This document shows positions 20,165 through 33,032 of a stretch of 64,000 nucleotides of DNA, piece after piece. The stretch comes from Glandiceps talaboti (Eukaryota; Hemichordata; Enteropneusta; Spengelidae). The DNA lies in contig NC_135564.1 of the NCBI RefSeq assembly GCF_964340395.1, positions 3,449,861-3,513,860 on the forward strand. Direction: 5' to 3'. Made by a program: the position numbers and the translations under genes. The notes under the pieces were generated by a model. The model was not told the origin of the DNA, ran no database searches, and was given only the letters and a program-made list of their open reading frames with translations. Each line of letters starts with the position of its first letter. Position 1 is the stretch's first letter.

Positions 20165-21115
20165 TGAGAGTTGCATCCTTCCACCATGAAAAAAGGTCAC
20201 ATCATTGACAGCATCTTTTCAAAAGTCAGACCTATATCTTTTTCAGATATATCTTCTAGAAGTAATATATGATTTAGTTGTCATCGATGTTAGCATGTGT
20301 GTTGTGAAATATCTTGCTCTACGTTTGAAAAATATGTCTGAATGGAAAAGAATGAGATAATGATCACAAGTCAATGGATGAGACTATGACCACAGGCCTG
20401 TAGCAGCAAAAGCCAGACACCACGTGACAGTGATATATACGTAGACTACCATCAGATGAGAACAATTCTCCTATGAATCACACATCGTAGCCATAAAACA
20501 TTCACGAGGTCAGCAGGGATTGCCTAGATCGCTGTCAAAGATAATCAAAGACGTACTGTGGGCATAGTACGGTACACAACTATCTTCAACACGTTATAAA
20601 TTCTATACTTACCCATACAGCACCTACTACTACTGAAATAACAACATAAACTTAAACATAAGACGACTTTAAAACGCCCTAATACTTGACTAATACTCGA
20701 GTATTATGTGGTCAAAATTTGATGACAATGAAACGTTTTAGGATGATGTCTTTCTGTGACCTTTACATTACCAAAGTGTAAGTTTATATTATAGTGATAA
20801 ATAGTCTTGACAAAGCTAAACGTTTGTATACATGTATTCCTAATTTTGAAATATGGAGCCAAGTTTCAACCACCAATATCTACCATTTTTTTGACGTCAA
20901 ATCCGGCTGAGCAGACAGGGGCGGGGGAGAGATGATTTGTATTAATTGGAAATTTATCAAACAAGAAGATACTATACTATCTGTAATGCTCAATAATCAA
21001 CATTGCAATGAACCTATAGATGTACATTCTCAATCTCTTCGATTTGATAAAGACAATTATGTGGTTAACCGACGTATGCGTCTTTACTATATACTCAAAG
21101 CCAAGTAGAAGCTTT

Positions 21116-21116
21116 C

Positions 21117-21153
<37 letters not shown>

Positions 21154-21187
21154 CCCCCACCCACCACACACACACACACACACACAC
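21116..21187 (+). repeat. (CAA)n followed by (CA)n
   Basis: About 12 CAA units, a C-rich bridge, then (CA)n. An open frame through it (poly-Gln then His/Thr/Pro) is a by-product of the repeat. Confidence 0.93.
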
Positions 21188-21905
21188 CCTCCTCCCCGTC
21201 CACCATAATACCCTTTGGTTCTCGTTCTATCAAGTACTAGACAACCATCTGATTTATTTTTGGTTAGCAAATGTGATACATTTTACATCATACTCTTCAG
21301 GGTTTGGTAACCTTTGTCAAAACTTACACTTTACAAGTGAAAACACTGCAACACAATAATTATTATCGAAGGTTTTTGAAATGTTGCCAAAATATCAAAA
21401 TAGTGTAAGAAAATAAAACCCCAAAATAGACCAGAGGGTGTTGTAGGTTTTCTTGTATGCGTGTTCAAGCCGTTTATGTTTCTGTAGTAATGTTTCAGTG
21501 GTACATTGTTGATTTTACGACATGTGGTGCATGAAAAGATAACAGATAGGCCTATTGTAGCAGGCTTACACAGTTGGAGATCTGTTATTTATCGATGAGG
21601 TATGTCAAACAGACTTCCATTAGTGTAGATATTTGAGTGGCACGATAGGTATGGCGTCTGCTAAAGACTCTCCAAGGGAGACCTCGACCAATGATTCTTT
21701 AGACTTCTATTTCTCCCTTGGAGAGTATGGTTATATAAAATATTCAACTAGGAAACAGACGATTTATCCATATCGAACACGTTGGACTTATTTGCACATT
21801 TTCGCTAACCTTTTTTACTCTATGACTTCCTGTGTCAAAACCTGTATGAATCAAATTGATAACCTCCCCCAGTAACGAACGGTTTGATACACAATCTTCT
21901 AGTAC

Positions 21906-21973
21906 AGATGCTATCCGTGGCATCGAAGCATTGTGAAGAGAAATCTTGAGATTCGATGCCACGGATAGCATCT
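21906..21973. repeat. Perfect 22-bp inverted repeat, 24-base loop
   Basis: Arms 21906-21927 and 21952-21973 are perfectly complementary. The stem is GC-richer than its surroundings. Confidence 0.93.
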
Positions 21974-24900
21974 AGATTAACATTTTTGTAGCTCATGCAA
22001 AAACATGTTGTAATGCCGGATTCATTATAACCACTTGGGTGAGATGAATTAGGGAGTTTTCACTTGATTTCATTTTCTCAACAAACTGACTGAATCACAA
22101 TTTTGTAATCTCAGATGATAAGCAAACTCAAAGAGAAATACATTATTTTATGAACTTAGATATGTTAAAAAGTATGCTACGAAATGAAGCTTCCATTTAC
22201 ATCTATTTGAGGCCTAAGCCTACGGCCCTTTCCTTATTTTATCGGGAAATGTATCCACTTTCCACAGTATGTGTTAAGGTTGCCCGCAGAAAAAACGTTT
22301 ACAACTACAATTACCACATTCCAGAGAAAGAAATTAGTATTTGACCTGCATTGACATTGCCCTCAAGGTAGTATAGTTTGGTCGACGCAAAATGAAATTA
22401 CAACTGTAAGTTTATTTAAAGCAAACACCTTTACACTTTCATATGCCAGAAGGGGGCATTACAATGAACAAATCAAATAAATAACTTGTACCGCAAGTTT
22501 ACATCATAGTGAATGAGTATTGCTTGCTTTGACGGTTGAAAGAGCAAGACTTACCAGGTGAGGTCATGTGACTGGTTATAGGGATCTGATTATTCAGTTT
22601 ATCGTTTATTGGTAAAAACTGCACTTATTTCAAATTCAGGAATACGTCCATGGATATTATTCGAACGAAGTATCAAACTTCCTTGTTGATAATTTTTTTT
22701 TTTAAGTTAACCGATTCCTGTTTCTAATTGTCATATATCTGTTAATACCAGTTTTAGGTTCTTTTTATGAACACTTTCTTTATTCAATCATGCACCTTCC
22801 AAACTCTATTCAACACAGGCTACTTTTGTTCACGGTAGTGACTAAATTGAAAAAAAAAAATCACTAGAAACAAAGTAGACATGGAGAAGAAATCTTTCTA
22901 ACCGAATGTTCACGAGTATTAATTACATTTCATACAAAATAACTATAAATATAAGAAACTCCAAGTTAAACATTCCTGTAAAATGACCACTAATGTGTTT
23001 TAATTAGTCTCTTTAGAGATCTTAAGTTTCCCCTGCAGACCAACATATGGCAACTCTGTTTTGTTTACGTGGGACCACAGCGGCAAGCATAATTAAATTT
23101 CTGTGAAGTCAGTTTAGGTTACTGACATCTACATACGTCTAATGACTAAAAGTATGTACGCCTATATCCTCATCTGACTTAGTAGGAGAGAACGAACGAT
23201 GATTTGTAGGAGTAAAGAAGTTGATGGTTGTGATGTGGTGCACGTCAATGAAATAAAATACCAAACTGTATACTCATACTGCTGGCGTCACGGAAGACTT
23301 GGAATTTGACACACGTTCGGGTGACAGGTACTGCCGGGAAAGTTCTTCTTCTTGTGTATTATGTTTCATCTTTCCTAGTGCGATGTAGTGAAGATCAACA
23401 AACATGGACAAACCGACCCAAAAGATGACAGAAATCAAGACGTGAGATCCAAAGCAGTTGCTTGTTTTGTCAGGTACGTGTTGAAAAGTGAAGATGCCAT
23501 TTTCACGTTGTTTTCAGCCCAGTATACATGTATTTGTTGATATGGCTTTTGGGAGGCGAGTATGTAGCCCTACCAGACTTGACTTGACACAATCACCACG
23601 CCAGTCTGAATAATATTACAGCAAACATGCTTGGTATTTGGGCAAAAGTCGATTAGTCGTGGAATTTAGACCTTGAAACATGAAGTCTGTCTGGGTTGAA
23701 ACAGTCTAGTTCTATCATAAATTGAACAAATTTAATTCACCGAACCTTAACCGGATTTCATTCTTCAATGATCCTTACTTTGCATTTGCTTATTTCACAT
23801 TGTAATCTCAGTTAGCGTCTGAACTGTTCTAAGAAATCTGTAAACAACGAATTATTTATAGCGAAATGACGTCATCTGCACTACAAGATCCTCTTATAAG
23901 TAGTATCCCAAGCTTCTTCGAATGTTAGAACCAGTTATCAACACTCAGGACGTCTTGCAATCATAAACATTTGAATTCTTGCGTTCTATTTACATAGACA
24001 AGCAACCATCTTTGTATTGTTGCACAAAGGTCGGTGACCTCGAAATACAGTAAACATTTATCAGCATTATAGGTTAGCCAATTTACATAACCTTCATCAA
24101 AGTCTAGAATGTCTAATCCTATCCTTTCGCTTCATTTATGCATGTCTAGGACTCTTGACGCGTGTTTCATTACTTAATCGCAGCTATTTTCGTACATATA
24201 TAATTCATTTCGATAATATGGCTGTCCTTGACAACAAGATAAAGTGGTACACTGTTAACGCATGGGTCTTAGCAGACATGAATGTGCATTAGATGAACAA
24301 TGTATGTCCATGACTATAGTATTTATCTGATGGTAAAAAGCACTTAGAAATCATGAATATTCAGTGTTCATCTAAAACTGTATACCACTGTAAGAACAAT
24401 AGGGATGAAGAGAGTTTCAATTTGGTGTTTCTTGGTAACCAAGCAACATTTATGTGATATGAGATCATGAAATGTTAATTTATATAAAAAAAATACTTTT
24501 ATTTCCAGGAGTAGCATGAAATTCTACATAATTCTAATCTGTTGCTGGAATAGCCGAAGTATTTATAATACATCTGAACGATTAATGATACATTTTGTAA
24601 ATTAAAAACTATTTTTAAACTGCTGAAAGTTTTCTGATACTAATCCAGATCGGCCTTTTTAAAAAATTTTGATAAATTATATGCATGAAATAGACTTTGT
24701 TTTGCAACAATAGGAGGCCTTCGCATATGTCATTTCGTAGTTCCAATACTGAACCCTAAGGAAATGGAAATATGTATGGATATATCCTCAAGGATACTAT
24801 CAAATTGGCTAATTAATTGAAATCAGCTCTACTTCAACTAAGTATGACAACATCCTCATCTTTGTACTCATGATGGTTATAATGAACTGGTATTTAACTG

Positions 24901-25709
24901 TAAAGCAATTGTAGAATTCTTGATAATGGTTTGCATTAGAATACAAATAAACAAAGCATAACTGTAGCTGTAAGAACTTGAAAATGTTTTATATGAGTAT
25001 TTTCACACTCTAGGCACTATCATCGATCATAAATACGTCATATATCATACTATAAGTGGATTAATATCAGGAAACGGAATTCAACTATTATTTATGAACG
25101 CATTAATCAAGGACTCTTTATGGTAAACAGAGTTAGAAGGCACACTGTACAACGCTCAGCAGCTCTTTAATTTTAAGAGGTAATAATTCAAAAACACACA
25201 AACGATGTCAATAGTTGGACTTCGATGGCTGATGTTTTTTGTCTATGCTATAAAAAAGCACTATGAAAAAACTAACATATAATAAGGTAAACATTATGTC
25301 TATGTTTTTAGAAAATCTACTTTATTCTATAAAACATTTCTTCTTCATGATTATGTTGCATATTTAAACAATGAAATTCCTAATAAAGAAACCATTGCCT
25401 CCTCTCACACTACAGATAAATCTAATTTGAATGCCTTAAAGTTTGTTGAACTATCAACGTATAATTGAATTATGATTAAAAGTTACACATGACAAAACAT
25501 AGTTACATGATTACATGGATTTTAACTTTGGAATTAATTACAACGTTTTGATTCAGTAACGTTAATTTAATGCTTGCACTGAAATCCCTGTAGATCTTAG
25601 CAATGACGTGATTGAGAACAGCATATCAGCTATTAGGTTGAGTGACTGCATGTGTAAATCAATGCAATAACATCAGTTATAAAATTGTTCATCATATTTA
25701 CATAAACTA

Positions 25710-25899
25710 CAATCTGATTAGAATCTGGTGTGGTGAAAGCGGCTACATTTCTTTATTTACCTCTATTTCTATCGTTTTGTGTCGTTTGTTTTGTTCCGGC
25801 TGATCGTTGAAAGAAACATTAACGACACAAAACGATGGAAATGGAGGTAAATAACGAGACATCTAGCCGCTTTCACCACATCAGATTTTAATCAGATTG
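25710..25899. mobile_element. Fold-back element, arms about 78 bp
   Basis: Left arm 25710-25786 and right arm 25821-25899 are complementary over nearly their whole length with about 8 differences, around a 34-base loop. The outer ends read CAATCTGATTA / TAATCAGATTG. It is non-coding, so MITE-like. Confidence 0.85.
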
Positions 25900-26528
25900 C
25901 ATAATATACAGCGGGTTAAGCCTTCTCTTTAGCGATATCCCACTGGACTGTAAGCGCATGATTTACAAATGCCTGAATGAACATGATTTAAGAGGATATT
26001 GATCGTCTGACAGGGTCTTATTTCTAATCTGGCACTGACGGACAAATGCATGATTGAAATACATAAATGTTTTCAAGGCCACATAAGGTAAGAATCTAAT
26101 ATGCTTTTTAAGTGAAACATTCTTCGACCCTAAACTAAGACTCTAGTAAAGTCTTATAACCTTCGTTCAGTGTACTTCAAGGATTTTCTCTAGGCCAAAA
26201 TGAAAATGATGTATGGTATACCATTAATGTATTCATGTACGTCTTTCCTAGCCAATCCTTTACGTGACTACATTTTGTCAAATATTAGGTTATATAAATA
26301 AAAAACATAGCTATTAAAATACTTAAGAAAGAGAGATGTCATGACAATCTCTGTACTTTATTCTTGATATATTATGTATGGTTATCATATTTAGGTCATA
26401 ATTAACGCGAAAGTATTCTCCATCTACACAAACACGAAAATATACAATAGAAACGACAAAAAATACATTCACAAATTACTACTTGGGTTTAAATTATCGT
26501 GTTTTGGGGGCAAAACAAGTCATGAGGT

Positions 26529-26599
26529 CTTAAGCCATAACTCAGAGTTACCCACTTCAGATGATCGCAAAAGCGTGAAACTCTGAGTCATGGCTTAAG
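26529..26599. repeat. Inverted repeat, 21-bp arms with one mismatch
   Basis: Arms 26529-26549 and 26579-26599, 29-base loop. A (CATA)n array begins 72 bases downstream. Confidence 0.9.
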
Positions 26600-26670
26600 T
26601 CTTCCTAATTCCTGGTATTAAATATATATTATGTTCTACTAATAATAATTCACTGAAGACTATTCTCATG

Positions 26671-26701
26671 CATACATACATACATACATACATACATACA
26701 T

Positions 26702-26734
<33 letters not shown>

Positions 26735-26804
26735 TACATACATACATACATACATACATACATACACACACACACATACATACATACATACATACATACA
26801 TACA

Positions 26805-26834
<30 letters not shown>
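26671..26834 (+). repeat. (CATA)n/(CA)n compound microsatellite
   Basis: Blocks of CATA tetranucleotides separated by two short (CA)n blocks. Open frames here (repeating Met-Tyr-Val-Cys) are artefacts. Confidence 0.96.
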
Positions 26835-26835
<1 letters not shown>

Positions 26836-27363
26836 CAAAGCTAAAACTCTGAAAGAAGACTCGCACTTCATATCAACTGGCACATAGTCATAGACTATAT
26901 ACATATACTTGTAGGCCGTTGGAGATCTTTGATAATGTGTCCCTAATTTTTGTTAAACATATGATAGGAAAAAAGACTGAAATCGACATAAAGTAGGCTT
27001 AGTAGTTATAAATTTAAACTTTGTAGCAAACAAACTAAAACATAGAGTTAAGTATCTAGCTGAGATATGTTCTCTATTATCTTACCACACAAGTATTCAT
27101 TATTTAAGATATTCTCACTTTAAAAACTTATGACGAAAATTACATGTTTATAATTGATGAAATTGAGACATTTTGACTGGCAGCACTTTCATAAGGATTT
27201 ATATCTGATATATAATTAAAACTGATACATTAAACTGTGGACGTGCCTCTAAACAAACTATAGAATGATATTTTTAACATACGTGTAACCATCGTATTCA
27301 TTATTAACCCCACTTTGAATTAACACAATCTGAAATGATTCATTGACTTCAATTTCACGGATG

Positions 27364-28493
27364 ACTGTAAGTCTGTGAAGATGTCTTAAAGGATCTTAGA
27401 AAGAACATAATATATGACACTGCAAGTCTTAGAATATCTTAGTAAGGACACAATACAGGACATTGTAAATCTCGTAAGATATCTTAGTAAGGACATTATA
27501 CAGGACAATAAGTCTCAAGATATCTTAGTAAGGACATAATATTGGACATTGTAAGTCTTAATCATAGTAAGGACACCAACTCTCTGAAGATCTTAGTAAG
27601 GACACAATATAGGACACTAAGTCTCAAGATATCTTAGTAAGGAAACTGAAAGTCTCAGAATATCTTAGTAAGGACCTAATATAGGACACTGTAAGTCTCA
27701 GAAGATCTTAGTAAGGAAACTGTAAGTCTCAGAAGATCTTAGTTAGGACATTGTAAGTCTCAGAAGATCTTAGTTAGGACACTGAAAGTCTCAGAATATC
27801 TTAGTAAGGAAACTGAAAGTCTCAGAATATCTTAGTTAGGACATAATATAGGAAACTGCAAGTCTCAGAATATCTTAGTAAGGACATAATATAGGAAACT
27901 GCAAGTCTCAGAATATCTTAGTAAGGACATAATATAGGAAACTGCAAGTCTCAGAATATCTTAGTAAGGAAACTGCAAGTCTCAGAATATCTTAGTAAGG
28001 AAACTGAAAGTCTCAGAATATCTTAGTAAGGAAACTGAAAGTCTCAGAATATCTTAGTAAGGAAACTGCATGTCTCAGAATATCTTAGTTAGGACACTGT
28101 AAGTCTCAGAAGATCTTAGTTAGGACACTGCAAGTCTCAGAATATCTTAGTAAGGAAACTGCAAGTCTCAGAATATCTTAGTAAGGAAACTGCAAGTCTC
28201 AGAATATCTTAGTAAGGACATAATATAGGAAACTGCAAGTCTCAGAATATCTTAGTAAGGAAACTGCAAGTCTCAGAATATCTTAGTAAGGAAACTGCAT
28301 GTCTCAGAATATCTTAGTTAGGACACTGTAAATCTCAGAATATCTTAGTTAGGACACTGTAAGTCTCAGAAGATCTTAGTTAGGACATTGTAAGTCTCAG
28401 AAGATCTTAGTTAGGACACTGTAAGTCTCAGAAGATCTTAGTAAGGAAACTGAAAGTCTCAGAATATCTTAGTAAGGACCTAATATAGGACAC
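27364..28493 (+). repeat. 1.1-kb minisatellite, about 32 units, two unit lengths
   Basis: Each unit carries AGTCTCAGAATATCTTAGTA or a close variant. Most repeat at 31 bp, through GGAAACTG(C/A)A or GGACACTGTA. Others are about 43 bp because of an extra ACATAATATAGG. I counted 31 copies of the ATCTTAG core plus one ATCATAG. Units at the left edge are the most diverged and the centre is homogenised. A longer variant block recurs near 28063 and 28283, suggesting higher-order duplication. Confidence 0.95.
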
Positions 28494-29317
28494 TTCTTAT
28501 AAATAATGGAGCGTTTACTAAATCCAAAGTTTACTTGAAAGTGTTCATTATCGATTGAAAAACTTATAAACTGTCTCTAATAAAAATAAAGAATGGGATA
28601 GCAATGCTGAATAATTAACATTTTAAATAAATAAATAAAGAATCAATCAATCAATCAACCCATAACTAACATAATTGATTAATTTGTCATTCATAGGCCA
28701 CCTGATCAAATTCATGATAAGTGGATTGAATACATCCGAGAGAGAATCCACATTACTTCAAAAAGAATATTCAAAGGATTGCCTGGGAAATTATTGACTT
28801 TATAATTAGGATAATAGAACATATTGTTGTACCCTGAAGTAATAGAACATTATACTCTACAATTGAGATGAATCAATTAATCCCTCCCTTTTGGGCTATT
28901 CTAATACATTGAAATCTTGAAATATTAATGAAATAAGGGATTTAAAACAAAATTGCTTTCAGTTAGTTTTGCTTAATGTCTTCTTTCCTCAAGCTAATTT
29001 AAAACCACGCTCAGGTTTTGTTTTCAGTTAAATAATTCTATAGGAAATGATAGAATGTCGGCATGCTTTGATTATACACTTTAGAAGTTTTTTCCATTTA
29101 AATTTTTCGCCCCAGATAGGTACAAATAGAGTGTTGTTTGTTGTGAATTTTATCAAATACATTTGGTTAGCTTAGCAGTGCACAGTTAACACATTGATGT
29201 TTTTGAAGTTCTCTTCTTTCCTAACCAATCAGACATTGATATTGTATTGTCTGTTTGATGCTTTATAAAAAACATGGTAAAGTGTCGCAATCGACTGATA
29301 CCGTTAAAAGAAAAATA

Positions 29318-29722
29318 ACAGCCATTTTAAAGTTACCGTTCAGCGGCTCTGTTCGATACAACCACAGAGAAATCAATAAGAAACTACATATTCTACGCTA
29401 AGACAGCATGATCACAATTCCTTCCTACATTTTGTCTGTTATGAAATAAACCATCTAAACATACATACATACATACATACATACATACATACATACATAC
29501 ATACTACAACTACAGACAAACACAAGGGCGCCAATGTTTTGATGCCTGCATTTGATGTCAGTGTACATGGTGGCACTTTCGTTCATTTCAGTTAGACAAC
29601 ATGTCGCAAGAAAATGTATTCATTCAGCCTTGTTATCTTAAAGTGTAGCATTGCAGCTTCTTGTCGGGTTATGTGTGGTTGTATCGAACAGAGCTGGTGA
29701 AAAGTAACTTGAAACGGACTGT
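29318..29722. mobile_element. MITE-like element with 49-bp terminal inverted repeats
   Basis: TIRs 29318-29366 and 29674-29722. The inner 21 bp of each (starting GCTCTGTTCGATACAACCAC) are perfect inverted copies, and the outer part is about 70-80 percent matched. The interior is non-coding and contains a (CATA)n array at about 29460-29504. No transposase frame. Confidence 0.8.
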
Positions 29723-29895
29723 ATCTAGGACATGTTGGAGTCTTGTCATTGATATGTCTGATGACCATTCTCCAAGTTATAACTTACAATTTATTGACAA
29801 ATAATTTTGCCTTTGTTGAATATTCACAATATGTAAGCTGACCATTCGCCAGGTTATAACAATCTTCTGATAAAGTTTTGACTAGTATGTATAAT

Positions 29896-29930
29896 CACAG
29901 ACAAGTAAGACAATTCCTTACTTGTCTGTG
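29896..29930. repeat. Tight hairpin, 14-bp perfect stem, 7-base loop
   Basis: Arms 29896-29909 and 29917-29930. Too short on its own for an animal pre-miRNA stem. Confidence 0.85.
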
Positions 29931-30188
29931 GTATAATGATATTGGTTGGTGGACCATTCACTTACTAGTCTTCATAATTCTTCTTAGTAAGTTCTAGATT
30001 GTTTTCATAACTATCTACGATAAAAACATAAATAATACGACAAGATGTAGAATTTTATTTTTATATTTATAACAACATACACATTACTTCTGTTCAAAAA
30101 ACTTATTCCCAGCTCAACTACCCAACTATTTATTGTACAATATTCCGTTGTTGTTTTTCTCTTTCAACAATCTAGCAATATTGACACA

Positions 30189-30232
30189 AGCTGTCCCACA
30201 TAGTTGTGATAAGCTGCTTTGATGGGACAGCT
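30189..30232. repeat. Short inverted repeat, 10-bp arms
   Basis: AGCTGTCCCA at 30189-30198 and TGGGACAGCT at 30223-30232. Confidence 0.7.
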
Positions 30233-30462
30233 GTCGTCTGCTCAATAGCACTACCGTCATTTACTGTGATTAGTAATAGTATTAATTGCACTATTACAAC
30301 ATTACCGTCTATATCGGACTGTCATTAGCTCCCTGCATCATGTACTAGTATCGCCTATCGCTGGCCTGGAGAAATGGTAAATATTTGATTACATCCTATG
30401 GCATATCGAGATTAGATCAAAGTAGAACCGAACAGCAGTGGATGGATAGAATGATTCCTCGC

Positions 30463-30577
30463 CTCTATATATACCGACTTTACATAGTTGGGACTCGGCG
30501 TTCGGTGCACAGTTTATTGGCCACTCTTACAAAGAGTAAAAAACCAGTGATCAACGTATTGTCTTCAATTACAGTTG
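30463..30577 (+). promoter_or_regulatory. Candidate promoter with TATA box and first exon (speculative)
   Basis: CTATATATA near 30463-30471 is followed by about 80 bases free of stops in one frame, ending at a consensus donor (gtaagt at 30578). It could be a non-coding first exon whose partner is the acceptor at 52088, but nothing in the sequence proves the link. Confidence 0.2.
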
Positions 30578-30654
30578 GTAAGTAAACAAATACATTTTGC
30601 AAGTTTCAGCTTTAACAGACACATTTCAATTACGAACAGAGACGACCGAGAGTT

Positions 30655-30809
30655 AGTCGGTTAGTCAGTCAGTCAGTCAGTCCGTCAGAAAGATAGGCAG
30701 ACAGGAGATAGACAAATAAAGAGACAGTCAGACACACAGACAGACAGACAGACTGACTGACTGACTGACTAACTGACCCAGTCAAGCATACTGACAGACT
30801 GGTATATTC

Positions 30810-30840
<31 letters not shown>

Positions 30841-30849
30841 GGCAGACAG

Positions 30850-30883
<34 letters not shown>

Positions 30884-30904
30884 AGGCAGACAGACAGACA
30901 GACG

Positions 30905-30963
<59 letters not shown>

Positions 30964-30965
30964 TG
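30655..30965 (+). repeat. (CAGA)n/(GTCA)n tetranucleotide tract
   Basis: About 300 bases of GTCA, CAGA and CTGA units with point variants. Long Ser-Val-Cys-Leu frames on the minus strand are by-products. Confidence 0.96.
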
Positions 30966-31423
30966 ATAGTGTGTTGGGTCAACTATTCTGAAAGGTGTAT
31001 CTGGAACTGTCACTATGGCATAACGATGTTTTAAATTCGAGGAACATTTGTCGATTTGCGATGTACGTGTTTTCTATTGTTACCAATATACCAGTAATCT
31101 CCTTATCTTGGTAGACTACACTGTGGCGCCCCAGTTGATTCTATTTAAGCCGTTTTTGACGTCTTTAGTGTATCATTGGTTAAAAGCTTACTCTTTTATC
31201 CTTATCAAACAAAGATTGACCGCGAACCATTTCCATTTGAACACACTCTAGGTCTCACATTGGCGTGGGCTTACATATATTATATATTTTTTGTTAAATA
31301 AGTTCGACTTTGAATGTTGGCCAAAATATTATTCAAATAAACATAGTTTAAATACTACCAATTTTAATTCGTGCTAATCAAATATATTTGAGACTTTGCA
31401 TTGGTTGGGTAGAAAGTGTACTG

Positions 31424-31462
31424 AAACAAACAAACAAACAAACAAACAAACAAACAAACAAA
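31424..31462 (+). repeat. (AAAC)n microsatellite
   Basis: About ten AAAC units grading into two AAAG units. Confidence 0.93.
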
Positions 31463-33004
31463 GAAAGAAACAAATTGAAATGAAGGCTGTGGTCTTGACC
31501 GTTTGTACAATTGTAAGAGAGTAAAATAATCGCTCACTATTAAAGATTGTCCGGGGAGAAAATAAGTCATTCGTATGGGCAAGCGAACAATGTGGAATAG
31601 AAGCGGTTCAGCTACGTGCATTGACCTCAATACAATCCTCTATATATATGCAAAGGCAGTAAGGGGAGGGAACTACATAACTTGTATAGCTGTAAGCGTT
31701 TATGGAGCCATATTATTATTACAGACAACAATCATAACTTTTAGAATCACATATAGCTGTTTACCAAGTACTCGATATAGAAGTCGCACTTTTGTGGATT
31801 TTTATGATTTCCAAATACTGTTCGCTTGAACAACGGCGCGTCAAACAGTGACATCAATATACAAAGTTTACAAAGACGATATAGCTAAATAAGTACCGGG
31901 CGAGGCTGATCACCAAAGGGTGGAGCGTCAATATCGTGAAAGCACTTTATAGGTGATACAATTTATAATGTACACATCAGTTTAAGTGGGCATCAGATTC
32001 TCTTGTTCAAACATTTAATAAAGGAAATTCAGAGCCATTAGTATTTACTCCCACGTACCATTTATAGAAATAGTATATGTGAAGTTTGAATGCAATGCAG
32101 ATAACATGGTATAAGTTAAACACTCATAAAAAGTAAACGAACGACATACTGTTATGATTGTTCACTGGGCCATTAGAAATGGAGATCGTGCTACGCCTAC
32201 GGTAACAATGAATAAATGAATAATCTATAGTTAGCGGGAAAGATTTGCATTGTTAGGGAACAAACTCATAACTTGTTTGTATGTTAAGGTTGTTAATTTC
32301 TATTTAATCATTGTTCATGTCGTGTTTCGCTCATACAAAATACTTTGAACTTTTCGAATAGGGTCAGTTGATACCGTACATTCATTCTCTGTTTACATAT
32401 TAAGTTGTCAGCTGACTTGTACTATTTTATATCACTGTTTACAACTCGTTGGGTTGAACTTATAAGCAGAGTTATGGCAACATTAGATACCAAATAATTC
32501 ACCACCTGTGTAAAGTCTATAAATCTAAAGTAACAAACTATAGACAGTATTGATAAGGTACTTCCAAAGTTTAAACAGTACATAAATCAGTTCTTGGTTA
32601 TCATATGCATGCCAAGTGTTCAAATGGTAAAGCGAAATTACAAAAAACGAAACTTGAGAAAGTATATTTGAAATTGTAACCAAGTGTACTTATTTACGCA
32701 TTGGAATGTTCATATCGGAGTCCAACGTAGTTGTAGTAAATCTTCTTGTTAATCATTTCGAGAATAAACAAGGTGGTACTACTTTGTAAAGATCACCATA
32801 GCAACCAAGTTATAAATAGAATATTAAAAGGTAGCTTTTTTAATTCTTGATAACAAGGCATCTGTCAGTTAATGCAGTGCGCTTTGTGTCTGTATTGCCA
32901 AGTTACATTTCAGCTATTAATGGGTAACAAAGAAACAGCGATGTAAAATGTCGAAAGTTTATAAACAGGCGAATTTACAGGTGCTACCTCATTAGTGACT
33001 GAAA

Positions 33005-33032
33005 ATCGACAAAGATTTAAAGCTTTGTCGAT
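33005..33032. repeat. Hairpin, 10-bp perfect stem
   Basis: ATCGACAAAG / CTTTGTCGAT around an 8-base loop. Confidence 0.75.

Noticed and set aside
27364-28493. CRISPR-like regular array
   Set aside because: Units are contiguous and variant with no unique spacers, and the DNA is animal nuclear. It is a minisatellite.
29896-29930. Possible microRNA precursor
   Set aside because: The stem is only 14 bp with poor pairing beyond it, below the length of an animal pre-miRNA.
30669-31013. 114-codon minus-strand frame of Ser-Val-Cys-Leu repeats
   Set aside because: By-product of the (CAGA)n tract. The same applies near 36381-36629 and 38073-38382.
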